Source of the DNA: Sophora flavescens
Lineage: Eukaryota > Streptophyta > Magnoliopsida > Fabales > Fabaceae
DNA: 64,000 bases
Reading direction: 5' to 3'
Assembly: GCA_030762895.1 (NCBI GenBank)
Contig: CM061062.1
Location: 101,228,874-101,292,873, forward strand
Under the pieces are notes generated by a model. That model did not search any database, had not been told where the DNA came from, and saw only the letters and a list, made by a program, of their open reading frames with translations. How positions within the stretch are numbered: position 1 is the stretch's first letter; each line of letters begins with the position of its first letter. Positions 21,972 through 33,029 of this stretch are shown here, piece by piece. The position numbers and the translations under genes are program-made.

Positions 21972-22938
21972 TGTCACCTTTATCTTTCTTTTGGAGAGTT
22001 GGACATTCGAATTTGATGTGCCCGGGCTTTCCACATTCGTAGCATAGAGGAGTTGATGATGGTGCATCTTTCTTGGTAGGTTTCTTGGAATTGTTGAACC
22101 TCTTCCACTTACATTTATTCTTGAGAAACTTCCCAAATCTCCTTACTAGTAGATTGGTTTGTTCATCTTCCTTGTCATCTTCACTAGAATTATTACTTTC
22201 TTTGTCACTTTCATCTTTCTTGGAAGAAGAAGCCGCCATAAGTGATATTCCTTTGCCCTTTTTATCTACTTCTTCATTCTCCTTGAGCCTTGTTAACTCC
22301 AACTCACGCTCCTTGAGCTTTCCAAACAAAGTTACTAGAGACATTGTTGTAAGATCCCTAGACTCCGTGATGGCCGTTACCTTGGTTTGCCATTCTCTAT
22401 TAAGATACCTAAGTACCTTAGTCACGAGATCTTCATTAGTGAAAGTTTTCTCAAAAGAAAATAATTGATTTACAATGACTTGAAAACGATTTTGACCCTC
22501 ATTGATAGATTCCCCATGATTCATTCTAAATAATTCATATTGATGCATCAAGGTGTTTAACTTTGATCTAATAACCTCACTAGTTCCTTCATGGGTTACT
22601 TGTAAAGTATCCCAAATTTCTTTTCCACTCTTGCAATTAGAAATGCGAAAGAATTCATCAATTGACAAAGCGATGATGAGATATTCTTAGCTTCAAAATC
22701 AAGTTGAACTTTTTGCTTTTCATCTTCAGTCCATAGACTTTTGGGTTTGTTTCTCTCTTCATCTTCAACACCATGTTTGTGGACGAATGGACCATTTTCA
22801 ATAGTTTCCCATAAGTCTATGTCTATTCCTTGAATAAAAATTTTCATCCTTGCCTTCCAATAAGGATCCTTCACCATCAAAGATTGTAGGATAAGTGGTA
22901 GAAATATGTTTATGCTTCCTACTTGATTCAAGTGCCAT
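21972..22938 (-). pseudogene. Element E: truncated copia gag
   Basis: The ATG at 22938 opens MALESSRKHKH; a frameshift near 22,855 moves to the frame that reads YWKARMKIFIQGIDIDLWET. The UBN2 core is clear (GKEIWDTLQVTHEGTSEV, VIVNQLFSFEKTF, LTTMSLVTLFGKLKERELEL), followed by a serine/acidic stretch and a complete CCHC knuckle CYECGKPGHIKFEC. A second frameshift or stop lies near 22,670 before MSIDEFFRISNC. It is cut at 21972 by the junction with the D2 LTR. Its LTR is of the D family, so D1, D2 and E together show most of one element type. Confidence 0.85.
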
Positions 22939-22983
22939 TTTCAAGAAATAACCTTGAAAGCTATTAAGCCTTATTCAAGACCC

Positions 22984-22998
22984 CAGCTCTAGATACCA
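22984..22998 (-). other. Primer binding site of element E
   Basis: In element orientation TGGTATCTAGAGCTG follows the LTR end TTGATTAACA by two bases. It is a variant of the initiator Met-tRNA site. Confidence 0.75.
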
Positions 22999-23000
22999 AC

Positions 23001-24160
23001 TGTTAATCAATATGAATGACTTCAATTAAAAATTAGAGTAATAAATCCACCACAATTAACCAAATACAATCAAGAACAACAATTAAGCAATAATTGCAAG
23101 AACTAGAAGAGTGGGGGAAAGAGAAGATCACACAAACGATTTTACTGGTTCGATCACAACCTGAGTGATCTACATTCAGCTTTCAAGAACCCTTGAGAGA
23201 TTCCACTATTTAAAAATTGTTTACAAGATTACAATTATCAAATTGAAACTAAAGGATATCCCACATTTTACCTTTAATTATTTTGAGATGTCCCACTCAA
23301 AATAATCCTTACCTCCTAAGGATGCCTCACCTTAGATTCAAGGATTCCCCACCTTGAATGTGATCTGGATGCCTCACCAAATCAAAAAAACAACAATTAC
23401 AATTGATTTGTACACAGAAAATTGTAACACTATAGAAGTGCACTTTTTCTAAGAAAGCTCAATGATTTCTCTCAAAATAATAGCATTGACTCAAGAGTGT
23501 TTTTGGAGTGATTTTGACAGAGTAACAATAGATGAAAAAAGTTCTTAATTTTCGTGTCAAAATCTCTCTTATTTATAGAAGAAAAAGTGTGAGAAAAGTG
23601 AGTTTAAAATTTGAATTTCTATTTGAAAAACTGAAGGTAGTCGATTACTTTTTATGAGTAGTCGACTACTTTGATCAAGATTGCAACCGTTTGTGCCTAA
23701 CTATCAAAGTAGCTGATTACTTATACTGGTAGTCGATTACTTTGATCAACAGTAGCCAAGATTTCAGGATTCAAACAAAGTATGTCGATTACTTCTCAAA
23801 GTAGTCAATTACTTTGATTCTAAGAAGGTTTCTGGAATTTACAAGAACAAAGTAGTAAACTACTTTTCAAGGCAGTTGACGACTTTTCTTAAAAACTTAA
23901 AAGTGATTATTTTCTTCACAAAATTTGTTCCAGAGACACTTTTCAAACTTGTTAAATCTTGAATTTTTTTTCAAAACATATTTCTTACTTATTCTTTTTA
24001 GGAAAAACTTATTTTATCCTTTTAAAAACATTTGAGTCATTTAAGCTAAATTTAAAGAGAAACCTTTACAAATATTCCTATAACTAATTATTACATAGGA
24101 GTACCATATGTGTTTGACTCTTCATCATCAAAATACTTTGAAAGTCGCATCTTTGAAGCA
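23001..24160 (-). repeat. 5' LTR of element E (D family), 25 bp short
   Basis: Reverse-strand counterpart of the D1 LTR, ending at the PBS. It keeps the TATA box (23577-23570) and the palindrome array (about 23635-23885). The first 25 bases of the LTR are missing at 24160. Just beyond, 24161-24191 repeats an internal LTR piece (AAAGAGAAACCTTTACAAAT, also at about 24054), which points to a small end rearrangement. Confidence 0.85.
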
Positions 24161-24855
24161 AATATTAAAGAGAAACCTTTACAAATATTCCTTTTTTTTT
24201 TCATTCGCAAAGACCTTGTTTAAAGGAGAATCAAGCTCTTTGCCACTTTGACCAACAAGGGTTGGTAAATGAGTGATTGGTAAATGAGTGAAAGTTTAGG
24301 TTATTCATAGTTCTAATTATTTATTCCCACTTATTATTAACAAATTCTATTTTTTTAAAATAAAAATCATTATTAATTAATTAATAGAGATCGTATAATT
24401 ATATATGATTGGCCAATTTAGAATGCTGATATGTTATCTAAAAAAAGTTCATTATCTTGGGTCTAGGTATTGTACGTCATTATTACTACAAGAAATGTAT
24501 AATCATATAATTTAGGGCGTGGCAAATAATTTTATGACAGAATTTTGTTCTTGTTTTTTTTCAGAACCCACCCTAATTAGTCTTTTGGATTGAATTGGTC
24601 CACCAAAGTATCCACATGGGTTAGGTCATTCACAAGGATTCGAACTTTATATGTAAAGGAAATGGCAACCCTCTAATCTTTTCCCAAATCAGCACACCCT
24701 CTAATCTTTTCCCAAATCAGCACACAATTATACAAGTTATAAAATATTTTATTATTAATTTAATCATACATAAAAACTAAAGAAAACAAAAACAAGAGGG
24801 GTGAGAATTTTTTTAAAAATCTTTCTATTTAGTGGTGAAAATAGTTGTGGCATGC

Positions 24856-25031
24856 TACATAGATATAGCGATCATTCAAGAATTGATTTTTTTTTATGAA
24901 CAAAAGATATTATTAAATAAGGATAAAAAAAATCCGAAGTCCAAACCTGTAAACATTACAAAGAAAAACAACAATAAAAAACCAAATGGAAACCAACAGT
25001 ACATAGATATGGAAATCATTCAAGAATTGAT
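24856..25031 (-). mobile_element. 5'-truncated LINE 3' end with target duplication
   Basis: On the minus strand a 112-bp insert (24999-24888) ends TTTGTTCATAAAAAAA, the usual poly(A) end of plant L1-type LINEs. It is flanked by 32-bp direct repeats (24856-24887 and 25000-25031, with three mismatches), read as the target duplication. The coding part is lost by 5' truncation. The duplication is long for a LINE, so confidence is moderate. Confidence 0.5.
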
Positions 25032-27225
25032 CTTCTGAATCAATTAAATGAAGTGAAAGAGATCGTTTCTTAATCTTTTCTATCACACGTCGTTGTCCCA
25101 CGCCATGAAAGCCAAGGAATTAAGGTCCTACAAGAAAGATAAATTAGATGCCTTAGAGGTCCCAGCGTTATCCACTCCTCCACCTTTCTTTGTTTCTCTT
25201 TCGTATTTTATCTTCACACACACACATATTCATTAATATATGGATAGCTTAAGGTAATCTTTTAGATGAACCAAAATTAAGGAGAAAGAAAAAATTATTT
25301 CTTCTCAGGAGGGTGGACATGCATGGTTTTTAATGGATCTAAAATATTCTCCTTTTTCCATTTATTAAAATTTGCTTTTGTTTCTTTTACTCTCGTAATA
25401 TAAGAGAAAAAAAGGAAAGAAAAAAAGGAAGCAATCCAAATCTACTTTTTTTTTGTAAAATAAATGTTTAGATTGATGAAAGGTGTGTCCCTTATAAAGT
25501 CAGAGAATATCACAAACCTTATCAATGATATGTGAAAATTACATATCTCTTATCAGTGGGAAAGATTTATGAATGGAATATAAGTCAAAGTTAAACTTGA
25601 CCAGACGTGCCAACGGCTCCAAATCTATTTTTAATTGCTGAAGCATAATTATGAAATAATACAAAGAATTACGATATTAATTGTGAAGGCAATTGGTACT
25701 GACAGATACTGTTGCAAAACGTGCGCAATATAGCAGCCTGCAGTTTGAAATCCATGGGATGGAGAAGGGAAGTTGCAGCAAATTAATTAATTATCTCCCA
25801 ACTGCCCAAGACTTTTAGTAGCCATTATGGCTTTTTAACTTTTCTTTCCTTATGAGACGGCGAAAAGATTCCTGGAAAGGTCAATATAATGCATGCTTGG
25901 CACTGTCCTGCAGGGAATGGTTTACTGATACTGATATGGTTACATGTTTTCTGATGCGGATAGTTAAGTTCTGCTGCTATATGTTTAGTTCATTAGGGGA
26001 GATTTTTTAATTTGTTCTGTTTATGCAGAGTTGGTGCCCTGATATATTTAGCTCATTTTTGTAACAGAATGGTTGAGTCCTTTCAAGTATTTGGTTCTGT
26101 TGGCAGCAAGTTGTTGTATAGCTGCTGGTGCTTTTGTTTTTGTTGTTGACTTGGCCGTAAAAGTAATTATATATATATATCGGGTTAGAATATCTCTCGT
26201 CTTTTAATATAATTGTTTACTTAAAAAAAGAACCGATGAAAATTATCAAAAATTGTTTGCAAGTGTATGTTGAGCAGTGTGAGGATAGCACAGAAAATAC
26301 TATCAATTGCAGCATCGCGACAACACCACAAGAATATATAGTACACTATACACGAGCATCAATTTGATCCGCCTTTACTTACCAGTAAATATTTTATATT
26401 TTTTTCACGACTAAATATCAAATATATATAACGACCATGATCATCATATATATATATATTAAATAAACAGAGAAGACAGGGTACGTGTGAAAAGGAAGAG
26501 CGATATGGTGGGGCGAGTTGATGAAAGAATGTTAGCTTTATAAGCTGGAAAGATAAAGAGAAATGTGATGACGGATCCTGGCATCACAAGGGTATTGTGA
26601 GTTGGTGAAGTACAGAACTGTACAAATTGCTAATCTTTAACCATAATTATATGATATATATATTCTTCCTCTCAAGAGAAAGAAAGATAAGGTAATGAGA
26701 GGACAACCATAAATAAGTTATACCCTTTCGCCTTCGTCAATACTTTTTAGGATACTGTAGACAGAGAGAATCCTCTCATGCAGTATCTAAAACCACCCAA
26801 AAGCACAATAAAAAAATTGCTGCAGGAACAGATGTATGTGTCTGTGCCTGTTTGGCTACAGCCCAAAGGGGCTTTTTCAAGGGATTTTCACTTCAAAAGC
26901 AATTTTAATAATAATTGGATCTGTTTGTTTATAAAATTGCCTCTAAAAAAGAGAACTTCTACGGTACTTTCAAAGATTTGACGGTTTTGGAATAATTATA
27001 TATTGACCGATAGATGAGTAGTAATTTATTTAATGAGGTGAAGTCAAAATTTTACTTTTCAACTAGGAAACCTTTGGTTTTACATATTTGACGTCCTTAG
27101 TAATTAAATAAATTTTTTACTTTTATAAATTTAATTATGATTATTTAAAAAAATATGATAAATCTTTTACAAGCATTTTAACTTACGTTTACAGAAATAA
27201 GATCCATCTGTGAACCCTAATCACC

Positions 27226-27720
27226 CTAACATAAAGCCGTGCATGAGAAGGGGAGAAGAGAGGGGGCGGCCTCCTGGCCACCAGCGACCGCACGCTGCAT
27301 AGGAGGGGCCACGCAAGGCGGCGGCTGCACGTAGGAGAGAGATAGATCTGCAAGTTCCTTCGCGGCGGAGGGGGAACAGGATGGTGGCCTCAGGCCACAA
27401 GCGGTTAGGCGCCGCGTGTGAGAGGGGTCGCGCATGGCGGCCGTCGTCAGTGGCAAAGAGAGAGATTTGCGAGTAGGGGGGAGAAAGAGGGACTGAGTGA
27501 CCGACGACGGCGAGGAGAAGAGAAAGGGTCGCGCATGGCGGCTGACGACGGCTGTGAAGTCGTGCGCGTCACGGTGGAGGGAAGGAGGAGTGACGCGAGG
27601 GTGGCCGGTTGTCACATGAAGACAGATCCATGACAGTGGCGGAGAGGAGTGGTGCATAGTGTTTGACGGCGGTGGACAACCGAGTCTCGTGGCCGTCGAT
27701 GGCAGCGCACCAACATGATT
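27226..27720. other. GC-rich island of unknown nature
   Basis: About 500 bp very rich in G and C (GGCGGC, GACGACGG words) inside AT-rich DNA. GGTCGCGCATGGCGGC-like blocks occur twice (near 27,427 and 27,529). Frames on both strands stay open, as expected for such composition, and none has a recognisable domain. Possibly a captured host 5' exon or UTR inside a small DNA transposon. Confidence 0.4.
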
Positions 27721-28334
27721 CCCTTTCAAATACCTTGAGTTGTTTGGACTGTATAAGGGTTGCATTTTTTATTTTAAAAAAACATTGAAATTTGAAAAGA
27801 AAGGTATGTACAAATCCTTTCCATGGTTCTGCAAATAAAAAGATAGAAGAATCAAGTTGCACGAGCAAATAGAGTGTGCGAGAGAAGAAGAAGATTGTGT
27901 AAGGATTCAAAGACTTTCTAATTTGATTTGATAAAATAATATATATTATATTTTAGATGATTTATTTTTCAATTTTAGATAATTATTAATTATTAATTTA
28001 ATTTATCTGAGGTAAAAAAAAATTACTGAGGAACTAGATTGTAAAATAAGAAGTGAAAGTATAAATAATAAATGAGATGAGATGATTTCATTAAATGAAA
28101 TTCAATCAGCTATTGGTCCATTTTGGGTTAAGTATAATTGATTTAGTGGATATTGGGTATTGATTATGGACATGAGATCACATATTATTTATATTTACGC
28201 ATCAAAAAGTGATTTTATTTTATCATCTAAATATAAATCAATTCTTTTGAACTCACTTTTAAAATATCATTACCAAACACAAATCAATTTTTTTAGTCTT
28301 GATTTTTTTAAATCAATTCTTTTAAAAACAAACG

Positions 28335-28338
<4 letters not shown>

Positions 28339-28413
<75 letters not shown>
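28339..28413. repeat. (AC)n-(AT)n compound microsatellite
   Basis: About 30 AC units (28339-28399) run directly into about 7 AT units. Confidence 0.95.
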
Positions 28414-28468
28414 GCCGAATTCAGATAACTTCTTTCTCCCTCCACCATTGTGCCGATCTTCTTCCTCC

Positions 28469-28938
28469 TGAAATAGACAACTATAAACACGAAAAGAGGG
28501 GTTGAATTATGTTTATCAGAATTTAAACAACGTTGAAATCTTTTCGCAAATAGAAGCTTAGTTCAGAGACAAGCACACCACTTGAAAAAAGGATAAGAAA
28601 ACTAAGGCAACTAAAGAGTTTAAGGAAAGAGAGATTGACACAGTTATTTATCCTGGTTCACTCTTCAAAGCAAAGAGCTACGTCCAGTCCTTGGCAGCAC
28701 CAAGATTTATCCACTATAACTGATCAGGTTACAGACTCTAAGTATTGTTTGCACACCTAGCCTCTTCAGGCTCCAAGACAAGTATTATTTGCACATCTAG
28801 CCTCTTCAGGCTCAAGACAAGTATTCTTTGCACACTTTGCCTCTTCAGGCTCACTAAGGTTTGTTTGAGAGATTTGATTTGTAATAAATACAATTTCAAA
28901 TAAACAGATCTTTCACTAACACTCAGAGAGTGGTTTAA
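28469..28938 (-). repeat. F 3' LTR, part 1
   Basis: The LTR terminus lies at 28469 (TGAAATAGAC on the plus strand). CCTCTTCAGGCTC-type repeats occur at about 28,760, 28,799 and 28,838, as in the C LTR. It is interrupted at 28938 after the 3-bp CACTA target TAA. Confidence 0.75.
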
Positions 28939-28952
28939 CACTACTAGAAAAC
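28939..28952 (+). repeat. CACTA left terminal inverted repeat
   Basis: CACTACTAGAAAAC, matching the right end exactly over these 14 bp in inverted orientation. Confidence 0.95.
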
Positions 28953-28958
28953 CATCAT

Positions 28959-29250
28959 TTTCGGACGGAATGTCAGACGGATTTCGGACGAAAATTGGAC
29001 AAATTTCGGACGGATTTCGGACGGAATGACACCCGTCTGAAAAAGCCTCGTGGGAAATTATAAAAATCGTCCGAAATTCTGTCCGAAAATATTTACGGAC
29101 GGAATATGGACAACATGGAAATCCGGATTTTGGTTATTGTTCGACGGATTTGGGACGGATGCTGTGATTTTGTTGGTTATTGTTCGGACGGATTTCGGAC
29201 AGATTTATTTTTGTTTTCCAATGGATTTGGGACGGATTTCCCACGGAAGA
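28959..29250. repeat. CACTA left subterminal repeat region
   Basis: More than ten copies of CGGACGGA or its reverse complement, often as ATTTCGGACGGATTTCGGAC, in both orientations. In CACTA elements such regions bind the transposase. Confidence 0.85.
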
Positions 29251-29261
29251 ATGAAAAGTCA

Positions 29262-29505
29262 GAATCTGTCACGGCCAGGCCGTGATGCTCATCACGGCCG
29301 TGACATGTCAACTGAGCCACACCCCTTCTAGGCAGAATCTGTCACGGCCAGGCTGTGATACCCATCACGGCCGTGACATACCATTTAGTGAAGCAATGTT
29401 CAAGGCAGAAGCTGTCATGGTCAGGCCGTGATGCCCATCACGGCCGTGACATATCAACTGAGCCAGACCCCTTCTAGGCAGAATTTGTCACGGCCAGGCC
29501 GATCA
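29262..29505. repeat. Athila-LTR-derived CACGGCC palindrome block in the CACTA element
   Basis: Three full and one partial GTCACGGCCAGGCCGTGATG / ATCACGGCCGTGAC units are separated by text also found in the G LTR (ATGTCAACTGAGCCA, AGGCAGAAT, TAGTGAAGCAA). The shared spacers show that this is a piece of an Athila-type U3, not only a similar motif. It stops abruptly at GCCAGGCCGATCAC near 29,505. Confidence 0.75.
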
Positions 29506-29779
29506 CTAACATTTGCAGTTTCACATTCCCTTCCATTACAGTTTCACTATCTATGCGAATTATATGGCACCGATCACTAACATTTGCAGTTTCACATTCA
29601 ATCACAAAATCATGAATTTGACTATTGTTACAAAATACAGTCTTGGTACCATACAACTTCTAAAAATCAAATACCAATTGCTGCATGCAATCCAAAAGTC
29701 ATGACTTAAAAACTATCAGAAGATCAAGCCACTGTGAACTGTGAAGGTCATGTAATGAACCAAAAAAAAAAAAAGTTGC

Positions 29780-30320
29780 CAGAAGAACTATATGACCCAC
29801 TTGAGTACTGCCTTGTCATGTTCTCTCGGTTTGAAAGTTCAGCAGCTGCTCTTGCAGCCATGCTTGCAAGTTCTGCAGATTCTGCAGCAGCCTCTGCAGC
29901 AGAGGCAGCATCTTTGAATTCTATGTTCCTATTCTGCTTACCCATAGGAAAGGCACTCCTATTTTCAGAACTCGAATCTCTAAAATCCATTTCTTGTCTT
30001 CTAGTTCCTATAAGAAAGAATCCCAAATATTCAGGCAATAGAAAGAACAAAAGCCCCAAATTCATTTGCAATTACTGTCTTCAAAATTTTACCTGAAGGT
30101 CTAGTTTCTGGATTAGACACCCCTGATGCCGTTGACTGATTGCCACTGGCCTTTCTAGAGGCACCACTTGCATTCTGCTCATATGAATATGTAGATACAT
30201 CATCCATCGGTCTAAGTTGTGATGAAGCACCTATGTTGGGAGAAGCCTTTTCATCACGAACAGATGGAACATGGCCTTGAGAAGACTCTGGATAAGTAGC
30301 CTTCTCAACAGTTTCTCAAC
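29780..30320 (-). pseudogene. Captured fragment of a host IST1-like (ESCRT-III-associated) gene, two exons
   Basis: On the minus strand an exon running to 30093 (reading KATYPESSQGHVPSVRDEKA, later MDDVSTYSYEQNASGASRKA) is followed by an 85-bp intron (30092-30008) with a GT donor and TTATAG acceptor, then a second exon from 30007 reading NRNIEFKDAASAAEAAAESA and SMAARAAAELSNRENMTRQY. The reading frame is kept across the intron. The Ala-rich AAAESAE..ASMAARAAAEL block is typical of the region after the IST1 domain in plant IST1-like proteins, which regulate Vps4/ESCRT function at multivesicular bodies; this identification is from memory and moderate. The N-terminal IST1 domain is absent. The fragment sits inside the CACTA element and keeps its intron, so it was copied from DNA. 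It is unlikely to make a working protein. Confidence 0.6.
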
Positions 30321-30639
30321 CAACTAAAATGACAACATTAAATTAGAATAAATCTGAAAAGAAATGAGCTTTAACATGATCCTATCCAACTTCAAGAAGA
30401 CAAGTAAAGGATCCTCGTCTTAGTGCTCACGTTAGCTCATATCTACTTCATCAAGCAAGCATAGCCGTGTCAAACGAAGGTTAAATTTCAAGATTAAAAT
30501 CTGAAATTGGTTTAGGGAAACACCAATTCAAAGTCCCAATTTCATAAAACAAGGTTAAATTTCAAGATTAAAATCTGAAATCAAAGGGTTAGGGTTTCAA
30601 AATCAATTTGGGGGGTTTTGAATCTGAGACACAAGAGAG

Positions 30640-31000
30640 GGTTTTGACTCACCCAAGGTGGAAGAGGAAGAAAACATGGTGGCTGCCTTGGAGGTACAGC
30701 AGCAGCGGCGTCACGGCGGCTCCGGCAAGGACAAGACAGCAGCACTCCCTGTGATAGAGACAACAACCAAACGAAGCGAAGCAGTCCAGTATGTGCAGGG
30801 CGGCGTGCGTGGTCGTCTTCCTCCTACTGTGCGGTGGTCGGACAGCGACGGACGGCGGGTTGCAAGCGGCGCTCGCAGTGGCTGGCACGACGTGAAGCTG
30901 AACGCGTGTCATCCCCTCACTCTAGGTGACGGCCCGACGACGCTCCATGGTGGCTGGAGGCGTGGCTGAGTTAGGGGAAGGAGGAGGAAGATGAAGTGGG
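30640..31000. other. GC-rich island within the CACTA element
   Basis: About 350 bp rich in CGGCGG, GGTCG and CGACG words, adjoining a purine-rich run (about 31,000-31,100, GAAGAAAGAAAGAAAAAG type). A plus-strand frame of about 100 codons is open but shows no known domain. It resembles the composition of 27,226-27,720. Possibly a captured 5' exon or promoter. Confidence 0.4.
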
Positions 31001-31199
31001 AAGGAAGAGAGAGATGGAGTCAGGAGGAAGAAGAAGAAAGAAAGAAAAAGAAAAAGAAAAAGAAAGAAGTGGGTTCTGTTGAAGGAGGAAGGAGAAACGT
31101 AAAAAGGAAGGGAGGGACGCGTGAAATAAAGGGGAGGGAAGAGAAATTTTTTGATTTTTGTACTGGTGGGTATAAAATAAGTGATAAATGTTAAGCCTA

Positions 31200-32265
31200 A
31201 AATATACATGTTTTGACTTTTTGGAAACTAAAAATAAATATTGATAAATATATGATTTCGAAATTCAAATTAGAGTAAAGATTAATAGTTGAACTGATTA
31301 ACTAAGAAAATACTCGGTCCAAAATTTAATCTCCGATTAAGGTCAAACCAGTTTATTTTCAACTCTAAAATTAAATTGAATGAAAATGCTTTTCTCTTAA
31401 TCATATTATTTAAAATATTTTCCTGTACTGGTAATTATAGTGACAATAACGTAAATTATTGTCTAGTAAGCATGCATTCACTGAAATAAGTCAGTGCTAA
31501 CGCACCCAATAAAATAATTTGAAGAGAGTAATTCAATTACTCAAACTAAACCACATAACAAAATGAACATAAACATCCAAATAAAATAATTAATCATATG
31601 TGTAAAAACTAGGGTGTTACACAGGACATATGTTTTCCTATATCTTGCATCACTCCATGAGTTATTGCAACACTCATTACATGTAATTGAAAATAAACAA
31701 AGAAGTATTAAGATTTTTATTCAAGTATTGGCTCAATATCACAATAATATTCACCACACTCAATTACACACATACACACATGCATATAGTTATTGAATAT
31801 CCCTAGGCAAGCTCTCCTTACCTTTGAAGACAGACAAGTAAAGGATCCTCGTCCTAATGCTCACGTTAGCTCCAAGAGTGTAATTATCTAATCCATCAAG
31901 CAAGCATAGCCGTGTCAAACGTCTCAGAGAGGGAATCAAACAACGCGCAACAATCAGAAATCAAGATATCAATTACGCATGAGATAATAACATAAATGCT
32001 TTTCTCTTAATCACATTATTTAAAACATTTTTCTGTACAGGTAATAATAGTGACAATAACATAAATTATTGTCTAGTAAGCGTGCATTCACTGAAATAAG
32101 TCAGTGCTAACGCACCCAATAAAATAATTTGAAGAGAGTAATTTAATTACTCAAACTAAACCACGTAACAAAATAAACTTAAACATCCATTCTAATTTGA
32201 TCTAAACACTTAATCTTATTACCAAACAAGGTTATTTTCAAAGAAAATAATGTTTGGAGCCTACT
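31200..32265. repeat. LTR-like repeats inside the CACTA element, partly duplicated
   Basis: No gene. A block at about 31,385-31,583 recurs at about 31,993-32,190 (GTCTAGTAAGCATGCATTCA and TGCTAACGCACCCAATAAAA words), and a block near 30,395-30,475 recurs at about 31,826-31,921 (GACAAGTAAAGGATCCTCGT). On the minus strand TGTAACACCCTAGTTTTTAC starts at 31619, like the start of many Ty3/gypsy LTRs. Fragmented LTR insertions are likely. Confidence 0.55.
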
Positions 32266-32269
32266 CTTA

Positions 32270-32985
32270 GGTCCTAACAAGTCGATTTGGGCTCTAATAG
32301 GAACAAACAAGTCCATTTAGGCTTCATTAGGACCATAGAAGTTCAATTGGGCCGATCGGGGCAATTGGCCCAATTATGTCCTAACAAGTCAATTTGGGCT
32401 CTATTAGGATCAAACCAGTCCATTTGGGCTCCATTAGGACCAAAGAAGTACAATTGACCCAGTTAGGTCGTATATGACCTAAAAAGTCCATTTGGGCACT
32501 ATTAGGATCAAACAAGTCCATTTGGGATCCATTAGGACCAAAGAAGTACAATTGGACCGTACGGGGCAATTGGCCCAATTAGGTCCTACGAAGTCGATTT
32601 GGGCTCTATTAGGATCGAACAAGTCCATTGGGGCTCCTTTATGCCCGAAAAAGTACAAATTGGCCTAGTTAGGTCGTATATGACCTAAACAGTCCATTTG
32701 GGTTATATTAGGATCAAACAAGTCCATTTGGGCTGCTTTAGGACCAAATAAGTACAAATTGACACAGTTAGGTCCTATATGACCTAAAAAGTCCATTTGG
32801 GCTCTATTTGGATCAAACAAGTCCATTAGGGCTCCATTAGGACCAAAAAAGTACAATTGGGCCGTACTGGGCAATTGGCCCAATTAGGACTTAACAAGTC
32901 GATTTGGGCTCTATTAGGATCAAACAAGTTCATTGGGGCTCCATTATGCCCGAAAAAGTACAAATTGGCCTAGTTAGGTGATATG
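32270..32985. repeat. Minisatellite of about 102 bp, around seven units
   Basis: The phrase AAGTCCATTTGGGCTCC (with variants) recurs near 32,310, 32,417, 32,517, 32,618, 32,719, 32,821 and 32,928, each followed by ATTAGGACCAAAGAAGTACA. Alternate units contain CAATTGGCCCAATTAGGTCC. Open frames here come from the periodicity and are not genes. Confidence 0.85.
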
Positions 32986-33029
32986 ATCCAAAAAAAAAAG
33001 GATCATGTAAATTTTCGGATCTATCTGAT

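Larger units (their letters stand above)
24161..28338. other. Lower-copy intergenic DNA
   Basis: About 4.2 kb, AT-rich, with no convincing gene. It contains a 30-bp tandem doublet (ACCCTCTAATCTTTTCCCAA type, near 24,671-24,730), a LINE remnant (24888-24999), a GC-rich island (about 27,226-27,720) and sequences at 26,925 and 28,315 that look like inverted ends. Short open frames here are not supported by motif or composition. Confidence 0.55.

Noticed and set aside
27226..27765. Minus-strand frame of 180 codons in the GC-rich island
   Set aside because: Several frames on both strands are open because of base composition; Ser/Pro/Arg-rich product without a recognisable domain. Kept only as a GC-rich island.
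24161..28338. A host gene in the lower-copy region
   Set aside because: No exon with codon periodicity, recognisable domain or consistent splice pattern could be supported; the longest frames are explained by composition.
28160..28414. Frame ending in a poly-Thr-His tract
   Set aside because: Translation of the AC microsatellite, not a gene.
32381..32883. Two similar minus-strand frames (LYFFGPNG, MDLFDPN repeats)
   Set aside because: They are readings of the 102-bp minisatellite, whose period is close to a multiple of three.
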